A stretch of 64,000 nt of DNA from the NCBI RefSeq assembly GCF_047948215.1, contig NC_134456.1, positions 65,677,529-65,741,528 of the forward strand, given 5' to 3'. The position numbers and the translations under genes were made by a program. Every line of letters begins with the position of its first letter. Positions within the stretch are counted from its first letter, which is position 1. Shown here in pieces: positions 33,621 through 45,639 of the stretch. The notes below the pieces were generated by a model. The model had not been told where the DNA came from. It searched no databases and saw nothing but the letters and a program-made list of their open reading frames with translations. Source of the stretch: Lycorma delicatula (lineage: Eukaryota > Arthropoda > Insecta > Hemiptera > Fulgoridae).

Positions 33621-34197
33621 AACCAACAAAATATTAATTTATGTTCAATCCATACAGGTTTGAAGAGAATACTGACCTTTCCAGGTAAAGTCTGAATACT
33701 GATGTTTCCAGACTTTGTAATTCAAAGCCTGAACATGATTGTCTTCTTCCATTATGTTATCCATACTGAACTTTCCACAGACTAACTTCTGCTAACTTGT
33801 TGGAAGGTTGACTACCATATAAGGTTTAAGGTCTTCATTTGAAGTAACATTTATATTTATTGTTGTCATGGTCAAAATGGGTTTACATCTTTATGGATGT
33901 ATCAGTAGTCAGAAATATCAGATCTAGGTTACAAGAAATTGAGTAATTTTACTGTACCAAGTCTGAACATAAAAATTAAAAGTAAAAGGTGCACAACTTC
34001 AGAACATCAAATCACTGATATACAAAATAGAACTTTTTTAATGTTGTTTTTAAGTGTGATACCTTTCTCTGCACTATTTTTGGGGGGGGGGGGGTAGATT
34101 ATATATCTACAGAATCTTTTTATCACCATCAGTTTAACAGAAAAAGCAAATTAAAGGTCTCTAAAATTAAATATAATTAATGTTATGGGATGTCATA

Positions 34198-36438
34198 TCT
34201 TTATATATATATATATATATATATATTTCTTGTGTGCGTGTGTATGAAAGTGAACTCCTCCTAAACGGCTGGACTGATTTCGATGAAATTTTATGTGTGT
34301 GTACAAGGGAATTCGAGAATGATTTAGATTCACAATTTGGTCCACTGGAAAATGTTTTTTTAATTAATTTTTTATTTATAAGTAGTTGTTGATTTTGGAA
34401 TGTTTTACATTGGATCCGGCAGACTGCACTACCATCGCAGTATCGAATTTTCAATAATATTCTATTTTAATTTTAGTTTGTCCCGACAGTTGGTGCTGCG
34501 ATCAAATTGAGAAAAATATTTCATAATTTTGTGTTATTATTGTGTTACAAAAAATCGTGAGAAAACAGTTTTTTAATAAATAAGAGGCTAATAAATCAGA
34601 TGGAAATGTAAACAAAGGAAAACCAATCAGATCAATGCAAGATGGCCGCTGTCAAACACAACGACCAATCACAAAGAACCCGTATGGCCGTTGCCAATGT
34701 AATCAAAATCACAACTGATTAAGTAACAAGTAGGCAGCACTGCGATCGCATTTAGAATTGTGCGAGTATTGAGAAATATTATATTATTATTTATTGAAAT
34801 AACGTTTTAAAGTGTAATTAAAAAATATACATTGTGCAAATTTTTAAGGTACAATATTGAAGTGAAAATGTTTTTTTAATTTATTTATGTGTTGTTGATC
34901 TTGGGATGGTTAAGGTCCACAATTAGGTCTGGTAGGCAGCGTGTGGGTCCGGTAGGCAGAGCTGCGATCGCGTTTTAGAAGTTTTTTTTTTAATTTTTGG
35001 TTTATCAGTCAAACCCGGTAGCTGGTGCTGCGATCGGATTTTAGGAATTTTTTTTATTTTGTTGCTTTTTCGCATATCAGTTACTTGCGTCGTAGCTTAG
35101 TGTTCTTCTTACATTAAAATTCGTATTTAGAGAATAGTTTGAATTAAATCCGATAGGTAGTGCTGTTTTAAAAATTGGATTTATTTACATTCTGACTTTT
35201 ATAAAGTAAAAGGTTAAATTTTATGAAGTTGCGTAATGTTTTGTAAGTTTCTTAATGTTCAGTATTGACTATGATGATTTTACAGCCTATATCTCTTTTC
35301 TTTAAAAAGTTATTTTCCACCGGGTACTGTGATTAGAGAGTGGTGTGAATTAAATCCGATAGGTAGTGCTGTTGTTTTACCATTTGGATTTATTTACATT
35401 CTGACTTTTATAAAAGGTAAGGTTAAATTTTGTTAAGTTCCGTAATGTTCAGTTTTTTAAGGTTTTATGAAACTTTCAATTGTGTTCATTTAATCTATAT
35501 GTATACTCAGATCTAGCAATAGCGAAGCATTGCCGAGTCTGCTAGAATTGTGTGCTTATTGAGAATATTATATTATATTATTATTTATTGAAATAAAGTT
35601 TTAAAGTTTAATTAAAAAATGTACATTGTGCAAATTTGTAAGGTGCAGTATTGAAGTGAATATTTTACATGATTTTTCATGAATTTTAATGATGTATACA
35701 CGTGCATTCAATAACAATCAACTTAACCTACAAATTTAAATTGTCAGTTCTCATTTGATTCTATGCAACATGAAGTATTGAACGGCTCTTTGAAAATAAA
35801 AAATATAAGTTACTTATAATATAGTTTAAAGTATATTTAAAAAATTGAATTTATAATGTTTTAGCTGATTAATTTTATAAAAAGTTTTCTAAAATTATAT
35901 TTAATTTACAATTATCTAAAATTTGGTAAAATAGATGTTAAAATAAAGAATGAGAAAAATGATAAAACTTTCTACTAAAATTTTAACTACGTTGCTTTTT
36001 TACAGTGCTTTATTTATTTTTATTAATTGTTTAATTAAGCTGTTACATAGTTATGAAACATCAAAATTATTAAATAAAAAAAAAATATGTAGGAGGTACT
36101 TTTTTAGAATGATGTTAAGTGAAAATTAGTAGTAATGTGGATGAAAATTTATTAATTACACTAATTATTAATTTTACGACGTTTCGATTTTTTAATTCAA
36201 TTTTCATCGGACATCTCAATATTTAGTGAAAATAAATATTAACCATACTACACATAATTAATCAATAAACCCATTACAATAATACAACAATCACAAACTG
36301 ATAATATCATACTAATAGTCATTTTAATGAAATTTAGAACACATTCCTGCTAATTTTAACTTAAGTTACTTATATTTATGTGTGTGCATTTATTACAGAA
36401 TAATGCCGCATCAGGACAACGTCTGTCGGGTCCGCTAG
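34198..36438 (+). mobile_element. Non-autonomous Helitron with a second internal 3' end
   Basis: It starts TC (34198) and ends CTAG (36438), inserted between A (34197) and T (36439) as Helitrons do. Near the 5' end stands 'ctcctaaacggctggactga...ttcgatgaaattttatgtgtg', a motif I know from insect Helitrons; the 3' end is 'caacgtctgtcgggtccgct'+AG, with a short hairpin. A second, similar terminus 'gaagcattgccgagtctgct' occurs at about 35520-35541. Internal blocks are repeated (34760-34870 with 35548-35665; 35137-35236 with 35340-35436). No Rep/helicase gene is present. Confidence 0.82.
35137..35436. repeat. Direct repeat inside the Helitron
   Basis: Two copies of about 95 bp share 'gaattaaatccgataggtag', 'tgctgtt' and 'atttatttacattctgactt' at 35141-35236 and 35343-35436. 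They differ by small gaps. Confidence 0.8.
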
Positions 36439-36574
36439 TACTTAAATAAACATTTTTTAAGCAATGCTTTCCGTTTGTAAGGAGCCTCAGGTACATCTCA
36501 AATTCAAGTAATTATTCAGTAATTAGCTAGTAAGCTAATTACTGTTGGACTTGAATATATAAACACTCCATTTG

Positions 36575-37770
36575 CCTTTTTAATGGTTTTCAAGCACTAA
36601 AAATGTGTTTGTGAAAATGTTCACAATGTTCAGCACTTATTGCTCCGAGGTTTACTTACAATATACTGAAAATTTTATAGTTATGGTTACCCAGAGGATT
36701 TTTACAAGTGTCTTTAAACACTGTTCGAACAGTGAGTTCTACATTGGTCAACACAGAATTAAAAAATTCATCTCTGACCAGTTCCTTTGTTTGTGGGCCA
36801 ACAAAAATCAGTTTTTTTAATTTTTCTTCATTTACTTTTGGGAATTCAGCTTTACCTACAACAATCCATAACTGTCCTTCATGGTTTTTAAAAAAAAATT
36901 ATTAATTCCAGTTTGATGTGAAGGAGTAGTTGATGTAGTAGATGAGAAGGAATAGAAAAAATATTTTTTCTCATTCAACTAGAGGCTCATGAATAATGTT
37001 TTTTCAACAGCGGTTAAGTTCTCACATTTCTTCCATTGTTTTACTACATAATGCTGATCCCTAGCTCAGCTCCTATTCACAAATAAAATAACAGGCTTGT
37101 TTTATCCTATTACATGCCTAACAAAAGAGCTATTACTTTTAAATTTCTACACATTTTCCAGCTATGCTTTTTGTAATTTACTTTTTCAATAAAATTTTCA
37201 TAATATCATACCTTACTCTCATATTAATTCCATATGAAACTATGAAACTATTACAGAAAGATATTTAATTCTATTGTGCAGCAGATCTGCTTTTAAATTA
37301 TACTTGAGGTAACAATGAAAAGGTGCCACTCCTTAGGTTCATGAACTTGCCCTAATAAACATAAGCTTATCAATATTTGTTCAGTAAAAGAAGTAATTTT
37401 CTTCAGTAAAGTATGGAAAAGGTCTTCTATTGGCTTTGTTAACCTGAGATTTTTGTATTTTATTTTGAGTAAATTCCAACCTTGTAATCTTGACCGTAAA
37501 AGTTCAGCTTGATTTTTTGATTAGTTTAAATCTCTTACCAAGTTATTTAGCTCATTTTGTGATATAAAATGTAGCTCACTGGTTTGTAATTCAAAGTCTG
37601 AACATGATTGTCTTCTTCCATGTTCACTGTTTTTCATGAAACAAGTTTTCAGGAACCTGAAATAAATTCACTGTGAGGTACAGGTCTAAGTACGGATGAC
37701 AATGAAGGATAGATACAGTACACTGTGTTTAGAAATTTCTTGGAAATTCCAGCAAGAGGTACAGGTTTTT
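36575..37770 (-). pseudogene. Arthropod repetitive protein family, copy 2 (heavily broken)
   Basis: Minus-strand pieces in order: a Pro/Val-rich start near 37690, a region homologous to copy 3 around 37350-37080, 'LLHIKLELI' (about 36925), 'FPKVNEEKLKKLIFVGPQTK' (about 36845-36790), 'ELVRDEFFNSV', and 'LGAISAEHCEHFHKHIF' (about 36655-36600), matching 'ENRGAIIKEMGERFHLDM' of copy 1. The order equals the family order. Stops and an A/T run interrupt it repeatedly. Confidence 0.68.
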
Positions 37771-39297
37771 GAATAGGTGACAATTTTTTTTTTTGCATTT
37801 TCTAATCCTCTCTCTATTTTAATCAACCTTCCCTGATTAATATATCTCGATCAGCTTTTCTACTCAAGTTGGATTGAATTTAAGCTAATTTTATAATTGG
37901 ATAAACTCATTATTGATTTATTTTTTATTGTTTTCTTTTGGTAAGAAAAGAAGTAAGCCATAAGGGTAACAATAACTTTCAAATTTACAACTGGAGAGAA
38001 ATATCACTAATAACTTTTTCTTCTCTATTCAGTGGTATTAAAATATTTTTCTATTGTTTGTCACAAAATCCAGAAAGTTTTTTTTGTTGACACATCAATA
38101 ACAATTTTAAAATAAGAATTTTTACAATAATAATTTTAAAATAGCTAATACAAACTTAGAATTCAATTTAAATACTAAACCCTTCATGGAAATAAACTAT
38201 TTAATGACATTAATTTTTAGTGTAGCAAGATTATTTATTATGAGGCACAATATTTAAAAAAATTTCTATATTTTTCCATAATATTCTGATATATAAAGTA
38301 GCATTAAAAAGGTTAATGAAAACTATTTTTAAATTTAATGTAAAAATATTATTTAATAATTTTTTTTCAAATTATTTCTGTTATTTTTATGTAAATAAAT
38401 TTTAATGATATTATTTATATTATTATTAATAAATAATAATAATATATTAGTGAGTGACCTTTTTCATAATACAAAACTTGATTTTTGTGTATAATAAATA
38501 TTACATACATAAAGATAAGACCTCTAATAATAAGACAAATGTACAATTACCTCTATAATTTATGTAAACATCATCAGGCAAACATTATTTTAAATTTTAT
38601 GAGGACAATAAAATAAATGTAAAAGTAGAAGAATCCCCAAAAATGTAGAAGGAAAGTACACTGAGAACAAAGCATGGTTTTGGTGCTTCATTTCATTTTA
38701 CCTTATATACTATTACAATTTCTGATTATCTCAGGCAATGAACCTCAGTCAAACCTAAAAATGTAAACTAAGGATTCAGATTATCAAAATTTACAATATT
38801 TACATAAATTGTAGTAAATATTTTATAATTTTTAAAATAAATTTGCTATATAATAAATTTACTTATTTATTATCAAAAGAATTTCTTTTCCTTTTTTATT
38901 TTCATTAAAATTTATTTAGCTAGAAGCACCCTTATCCATATAAAGTGTATCAGTTTTTATGAGACTATATAGAGTTAATCAACCAATTAATTATTTGGCA
39001 TAATTCATAAATGTACATGATATGACCACTCACTTATACCCTGATCTGCTGGCATCTGCCAGCAAACTGAAATTATGATCATTTGGCTACAAAAATGCTC
39101 TTAACTCCTTTATATGACAAGGAAGACCAAGGAGTGAGCAAGAAGGTAGAAAAAATCACATGCCATAATACTTTACAACAAAATAATACTGGAATCTGTA
39201 AAATACCACAGCATAACAATCTTTAATCTATTATTTAGAATGAACTAACGAGGAATATATCATAGTGTAAAAATAAGAAAATTATTGTCATGCTTAC
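37771..39297. other. RPAP1 intron, nothing recognised
   Basis: Very AT-rich spacer; no transposon or RNA gene seen. Confidence 0.5.
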
Positions 39298-39440
39298 ATA
39301 ATGATCGTACTGAATCTAAAAGCCCTGGACAAGAGACAACAGCAAAAGCAGCTTCAAATGAATGTCTTGAAATTCTAATTAAACATTTCAATATGTGAAC
39401 TATTTCTGTTTGCTCAGGATTCATTTTAATGAATATGTAC
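39298..39440 (-). CDS. RPAP1: RPAP1 coding exon, 'LKCLIRISRHSFEAA' (exon 8 of 16)
   Basis: 143 bp; acceptor AG at 39442-39441, donor GTAAGC from 39297. It reads 'RYIFIKMNPEQTEIVHILKC', then 'LIRISRHSFEAA' and 'CPGLLDSVRSL', matching human 'RYVLEV...DILAVLIRLARHSLESA...CPRLIETIVREFL'. It leaves after one base. The following intron (39297-30916) is the largest visible, at 8.4 kb. Confidence 0.93.
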
Positions 39441-40331
39441 CTAAAAAGAAAACACTATAAAATTTAAAAAAATCAGTAGTTACAGTCAACTAAGCATTTT
39501 TAGTTTTAAAATGAATGTTAAGCACTGTCAAAGTTAGCACTTTTCACATGCTATAAAATTTCTATAAAATTACCAAACAAAAAATGTATTACCATAATTA
39601 AACATCTATTAAAAAAGTAAATGTTTCTTAAGAATAATTTTCATTTATTATATTCAAGATGTAAAAATGGGTTATCAGATCATTGTCTGGTGACCATAAA
39701 CATGAATAAACAAGGCAATACTTGTAAATGAAAGATTCCTACTTATCTATGCATTTATATTTATTATTATTGTCTTTGATAAGAAAAAATCTTTTATACC
39801 TAAAAACACACACATACCTGCACAGTCACACCTACAAACATATGATTAATGTTAATCATTTGATTAAATATGTTTTATATATAATATTAAATTGAAATAT
39901 TTAAATAAATAATTTACTGATGTTTAATGTATAATATCTTCTTTTTTTTTGGTTTGACCATTTATCTACATAAAAGAATCCCTAAGGTATGTGTGGTGAG
40001 ACAACCTTAGAGAGAAATCATTTTTTCATAATCTATAAATTGAAAAAGTTTGCGAATCACAGATTTTATTCACAATTTACACATTTATTTATTAAAATAA
40101 TATCCTGCTACTAAACAGAATAAGATCTAAAAAATAAAAAAGAATATATGTCACTATTTAAAGACATTTGTTTTTTAATAATTTGAATTTTGTTAGGTCC
40201 TTTAAGTGAACAAAGCTTTTCTGCCAAAATGTTGTGCTCTGTTAAATTACATCTAAATAAAAAAAAAAACAATTTCGTACATTGCTGTTAGTATTATTAT
40301 TATTATTTTTGTAATACAATAGTGCATACTA

Positions 40332-40335
<4 letters not shown>

Positions 40336-40378
<43 letters not shown>
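40336..40378. repeat. (TA)n microsatellite
   Basis: About 21 TA units, among the longest of the window. Other (TA)n tracts lie at 34201-34226, 53208-53248, 62620-62648, 62832-62858 and 63711-63735; several mark transposon borders. Confidence 0.95.
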
Positions 40379-40380
<2 letters not shown>

Positions 40381-40796
40381 GTTAGCAAATTAAACTGAAA
40401 AGATAGTATATACAATGGTAAAATGACTCAATCTTTTAAACAATGCTTATCTGAATATATAAGAGAAATAAGAATGTAGTAGTAGATCTAATTTTTAACA
40501 ATAAAAAAAGAGTAAATACATAGTAGAAAATGATTTTGGAATACTTGAGATTGTTAAAACTAGAGATAATAAAAGTATTAATAGTTTATAACAAAAGTAT
40601 TACTATTTACAAAATTATATTCAAATATAAATTTATGAACAATAAAAATTAATGGCAATTGAGTGCAATTAAAAATCAGTATTGAAGATGGTACAAGGTC
40701 CAAAAGATGTCTCTCAATCACTGACTATTACATCACTCATTATCAAATTTAAAATACAAGTGCATGTAAAATAAAGATTAAATAATGACTTTATAC

Positions 40797-40963
40797 CTGA
40801 ATCTAGGAAGCAAATGTGTGCGTAGTGCACCTCTAATGACATCCAATCGTAATAATTCAGGATCTTTTAACTCATCCAGTTCATTCTGTTTTAAATCAAT
40901 TACAGTATGTAATGATGGCTGATGTATCCCTCCATGAACACCAAGTAAACTATCTAGACAAAT
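40797..40963 (-). CDS. RPAP1: RPAP1 coding exon, 'DVIRGALRTHLLPRFR' (exon 7 of 16)
   Basis: 167 bp; acceptor AG at 40965-40964, donor GTATAA from 40796, leaving after two bases. The end of the peptide, 'LRLDVIRGALRTHLLPRFR', matches human 'LARHDVIKGLLATSLLPRLR'. The first half is an insect-variable linker. The first codon follows directly on phase 0 from the preceding exons. Confidence 0.92.
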
Positions 40964-41990
40964 CTAATTTACAATTTTAAAAAAATTAACATAAGAGAAA
41001 TATTTAGTTGTGCTGAGTCATACTGCTAAAATAAATTTAACTTTAACATTTTTATTTTGTTTAACTTTACTTGCTATTCCAAAGTAAATAAAAGGGAGTG
41101 CTGAAGACAATTATTAAAAAAAAAAAAAATAACAGCTTCATTTTTGTTATTTTAATTGTAATGAATGAATAATAATAGTAAATAATTAAATATCATAATA
41201 GTTTTGGTTTTGCAATTTCTAATTATTTTTCTTTACCATAAAGATCTTTGGTTTTTAAATTAAAATACTTTGCGTAAATTCTGATCTATTTTGTTTTTGT
41301 CACATTTTTAATATATTTATTTGTTTGTAGTTGATTTTCAACAATTTTTTCAGGATTAAATTCTCAATAAATTTTATTACAAAATTTTATTTATTTATTG
41401 GCTAATAATCAATTTATGTAAAATCTATGTCAAACCTACCTAAAAAGTGTCTTTTTTTTTTGCTTCCAATTTTTTGGGTTTTACAACAATTTTCTTGGAA
41501 ACTACTGTTGACACAATTGCAGGATATTTTTGTTAATTTTTTCTAGTTAAAAACATACAAAACTACCAATTTTTTCATATAGTTTGCATCCCAAGAAAAT
41601 TTCTTGTTATTCATTACTGTAAAATAGGGAGTTACAACACCTATATTTACGTGAACTTTTTTATTCATTTCAACAGTAGTTCATATTTTAAAATTATTTC
41701 TATTTCTTTGTAATACATCCTATATACATAGACCATAAACATTTGGCTGATATCATGTTGAAATTTCTAGGAAAAAATGTAAGCAAAAATTTCTACTAGT
41801 TTACTGATATTGTATTATGATATCTGCCATTAATTAAATCAATAACACTCATTTTACAAGCAATCAATCAATTTACTTAAAAGATTGTAATACTAAAATA
41901 AAAAAGGTTTGAAATCATATTAGAAGAGAAAAATGCTTTAATGACTATTTCTTACAACATATAACAACAGCTTACTAATTATCATTATAC
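40964..41990. other. RPAP1 intron, nothing recognised
   Basis: AT-rich spacer between two exons; no feature seen. Confidence 0.5.
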
Positions 41991-42038
41991 CTTGATTTGC
42001 CTTGAATTCAAACTATTTTTCATTAATGATTCTTCATA
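41991..42038 (-). CDS. RPAP1: Short RPAP1 exon in the variable linker (exon 6 of 16)
   Basis: 48 bp, phase 0 in and out: acceptor AG at 42040-42039, donor GTATAA from 41990. It reads YEESLMKNSLNSRQIK. The same place in human RPAP1 is a low-conservation acidic linker, so homology cannot confirm it; the evidence is splice sites, phase and an open frame. Skipping it would also keep the frame, so it may be optional. A nearby AG four bases upstream would break the frame. Confidence 0.6.
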
Positions 42039-42249
42039 CTGTCTATAAAAAAATAACTGTATTAAATAATTCTAGTTCATAAAAAATAATAAAAAAATAG
42101 GGCAGATGAGTTGTCAGGGAGGATGAAGACATGACAAAGTAATATTAACTGAATATCCCAAAAAAATAAGTTTTTTTTTCTCATTGATTGGTGTGAAAGT
42201 ACATAAATATTATAATAATATGATGAAAAAAAAACAATTTCATTAATCT

Positions 42250-43030
42250 ATTGTTGCCACATACATGCCAAGCTTCATATCGGCGAATGGAATGCTAGCA
42301 GCTCAGATGTCAGCGGGAGTACAGTATACATACACGCCTGCGCAAGCATCATTTCCACCTAGTAGGTGACCATACAGCTTTTCCACCACAGAATCGCTGC
42401 GGCCCCACCATTTGCAAGCTCTAATAAACGAGCAAACACCAGAATGAATTTTCAATTTGTCATCAACCACCACCTGGAGAAGAAGAAAGAAGTTCCCTGG
42501 CCAGCTCAATGTGAGACCTCCTGAGGATGCTAACATCCCTGCCAGAGCAGCAGGACTGGCTGGCCTGCCAAGGGAGCTAGCTGCTGGGCACAGATGCTAC
42601 CTTCCTGCCCCAGTTTGCTTTTGCTGGACTTCAATCACCTTGGCTGGTGGACCCAGCAGCAGGAGCTGGCTCAGCATGGAATTACTCAGGAAGAACTGCC
42701 TTGGCGGAAGACAACCAATGCCGACCAACACTGCAGGGCACTGGAGGCCACCGCTGCCACTCTGTAGTGGGGACCCAACTGCCACTGAGGAGAAGCTCAC
42801 TCTGATTCCATTGGATGAGCTGCAACTCCCCAATGACAGCTGAACTAACATCGCTGGAGACCAGCTTCCAGACCCAACAGCCCTTCTCAGAGCTACCTCA
42901 CAAAATGCACAAATGGCCCTTTTCAGGGCCACCACTTCAAAAACCTCGAACAGCCCTCTTCAGGGCTACCACAAGGACTACAATTGCCATGTGCTGTCGA
43001 ATCAATTCGGCGACAGCATAAATAAAAAAA
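42250..43030 (+). other. GC-rich inserted island with three histone-type stem-loops
   Basis: This stretch of about 780 bases is visibly far richer in G and C than the intron around it. Open frames exist on both strands (42457-42843 plus; 42935-42597 minus) but none resembles a known protein, so I do not call a gene. Near its right end stand three hairpins of histone mRNA type. It ends 'cgacagcataaataaaaaaaa', a polyadenylation-like end, and TTGTTG occurs on both sides (about 42249 and 43035), a possible target duplication. It may be a retroposed sequence or solo LTR; origin unknown. Confidence 0.5.
42879..42967 (+). repeat. Three tandem histone-mRNA-type 3' stem-loops
   Basis: Hairpin 2 (42915-42930), GGCCCT-TTTC-AGGGCC followed by ACCAC, fits the metazoan histone 3' stem-loop exactly: a 6-bp stem, 4-base pyrimidine loop and ACC after it. 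Hairpin 3 (42952-42967), AGCCCT-CTTC-AGGGCT then ACCACAAG, is also perfect. Hairpin 1 (42879-42894), AGCCCT-TCTC-AGAGCT then ACC, has one mismatch. They are spaced about 36-37 bases. No histone coding sequence precedes them. Confidence 0.75.
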
Positions 43031-43449
43031 ATTCTTGTTGAATAATTTGCTACTTCTAAGAAAGAAAATAAAAATAAAGAAAGTTCCTGAACGACAAAAT
43101 GAAGCTTCTTTCCACATTACACTAACACAGGTATAAATATTTGAATATACATCTAAGCATACTTATTTTCATAAATACCTGATCTAATTTTATCATTTCT
43201 ATGCAATTTTTTTAAGTGGTATTGACTGCTATAAGCATTAGCTTCAAATAAATTCCAACAGAAAGCAATAAAAATATCCCTAACAATTAGAAGGTATCAA
43301 CTTTGATGATCTGCAGGAATTGCTCTAAAAAATATTGTTTTGGTAACTTAGATTTTACCTTATCACACTTTTCATTAACGATATTAATACTAACTAATCT
43401 AAAATAAAATTCTTAATGAGTATACATTATAACTAATATTATTTCTTAC

Positions 43450-43611
43450 TTCATCAAAATGATTTACTAGTAGATTGCATAATGCAGCAAGAGATACTGT
43501 GATGACTGGTCGGGATGCATCATCTAAAGAGAATCTCAACATTAAAAATAATTCAGCATCAAGCAACATTGGAAGAAGAGGTTTATCAAAACATTCCACA
43601 TATAAATTTGC
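43450..43611 (-). CDS. RPAP1: RPAP1 coding exon, 'LLDAELFLMLRFSLDD' (exon 5 of 16)
   Basis: 162 bp, phase 0 on both sides; acceptor AG at 43613-43612, donor GTAAG from 43449. The 54 residues include 'LLDAELFLMLRFSLDD' and 'SLAALCNLLVNHFDE', matching 'LLDAGFLFLLRFSLDD...AIRALRALLV' in human RPAP1. The segment is a helical repeat just after the RPAP1_C domain. Confidence 0.95.
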
Positions 43612-45639
43612 CTACAACAAATTAAAATAATTAATAATCAGCTGAATAATTATAATTATTAATAATATTATAAGTAAGTGAAAAATACATACTAAGTATC
43701 TAAAATAAAGTACTGGTTGAAATCAAAATTTCAGAAATTACAGAAAAAAAAATAATCAAGAAATTAAGATTTTAATAGAATACACAAGATATTTGATAAT
43801 CTAGATGTGATAAAACTGAATTTGTCTGGAACAGCAAAAATTCACATTAGCACGAATTCCAATTTTTATGTAGTTACATTATTCAAAGTATCACCATCAT
43901 TTCTTTCTTTATTAAACAATTTAAACAAAATTAATAATTATAATCTTTTTATTCCCATTCTACATTAATTTACTTGCAAACGTTTATGAAGAAGTAAAGG
44001 AGTTATTTTCAGAAAATGCATTATCCTTCCTATAATAAATTCTATAGCATGCCAAAACATTCATTTATTATAAAATAAATTTGGGGTTTTTTCTTGAGGT
44101 TAAGTTCAAAAAATATTTCCAATACAATCGTAATTTTGATGTCAATAGCAGTGTTGTGTGTTTGGACACTAGCAAACAAGAATGCACCTTATTACTGCTA
44201 AAAAGATTATACATTACTTATGTCAGCATAATGTTAATCATGGCCACTCTACTCTCTATTTGATCAACGTACTGCAGTATTTAGTGACGTTCTGTGTTCA
44301 GAAGGAATATAAGGTGTTGAATTACATTGAAAACACCATAATTTGCTGCAATAGATTTATGAATGGATTAAAAAATTAGCAATATAAATGAAGAAGGAAC
44401 TGTTGCAATGTGAATAGAAATAACAATCTCATTTGAAAGGGCTGCCATTGCCAAAATACTGGAAATGACAGAAACTTGATGAGGAAGATGTTAGGGTTCA
44501 TTTTTTAACATATGTAAATTGAATGAACATTTTTTGTTGAAGTTCTAGAAGTCAGAAGTAGCACATGCAAAAAGAAGGCCACAAAGATTGTGTTTTTGTG
44601 CTTTCTTTGAGAATGTAATGTTTACATTCTCAAAGAAAGCACAAAAATATTACATTCTCAAACATTACATTGTTGTTTGAATAATATATTTATATATACT
44701 AATGTAAAAAGGAACAAGATAGTTTTTTTACTTAGGATTTTTTTACAATGATTCATTGTAAAATTATTGCAGACTAAGTTCAGCTGCATTCTTTAATTTG
44801 CCAAACTACAGTATATTTTTATTCAATCTTTGATTTTCAAATTGATATTCAGGTTGCTGATCTGAATGTCTAGATAAATAAGTTTGTATTTTAATATTTG
44901 CTATAATAAAAATAAAACAAGCTTCAAGTTTATGAAGAGAATTGATCATTTAAAAACAAGTTATTTAATTTGTTTAAAAGTTATGCTTTAAATTAAACTA
45001 AGTATTTTTTTGAGTAGACAGTATTGGGTTATCTACAGCAAGGTAAAGATATTTAATTTTCAATATACAGAATAATGTATTTGATAAAAATTAACTAATA
45101 AAATAACAAATAAGTACTTAATTTATCAAAAATATACTCTTAGATATATCAAAAAAAGCTACTCTTTTCGATCATAGTTTTCTCAAGAACTACATGGCAG
45201 ATTCTGCTGACAAAATTCTACCTTTTACAGGATCAGGAAACACAGATCTTTCTTACTAATTTAATTTTGCTATAAAAACAATTTAAAACCACTAAATAAT
45301 ATCACTCTAAATTAGTTTTTATACGATGTCTTATTTGAAGAACTTTCAAAACATTACAGTAATAAAAGCGAGTAAAACAAAGTGTTTCAAAACATTTTAT
45401 AATAAACAGGAAATATGATATTCCTAATTCATACTTGAGATGTTACTATTTATTTAATTCTATCACATCATATACCAATAACATAGAGTACTTTGGTAAA
45501 CATCTTTATGATATTATCATATGTCTAAGATTACATTTTTGAGAAGCTGAGTATTTATTGGTAACTTTATTAAAATTTATTCTTTAGTTATATTTTATCA
45601 AATATTATTCTGTATATTGAAAATTAAGAAGAATTACCT
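43612..45639. other. RPAP1 intron, featureless apart from the palindrome
   Basis: Only the 26-bp palindrome at 44593-44647 stands out. Short open frames near 44081-44379 look like chance. Confidence 0.5.
44593..44647. repeat. Perfect 26-bp palindrome with 3-base loop
   Basis: Arms 44593-44618 and 44622-44647 (starting TTTTTGTGCTTTCTTTGAGA) are exact reverse complements around TGT. A partial third copy, 'ttacattctcaaa', follows at about 44652. RNA from either strand would form a continuous 26-bp helix. Confidence 0.95.

Noticed and set aside
34180..34454. Open frames on both strands at the Helitron 5' end
   Set aside because: They run through a TA repeat and match no protein.
36605..36905. 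Plus-strand frames of 71 and 65 codons
   Set aside because: They are antisense to copy 2 of the protein repeat family.
42457..42843. 128-codon open frame in the GC-rich island
   Set aside because: No recognisable domain, a similar-length frame exists on the other strand, and GC-rich DNA lacks stops by chance. Kept only as part of the island.
44593..44647. microRNA precursor
   Set aside because: A 3-base loop and a short, perfect stem do not fit Drosha/Dicer substrates.
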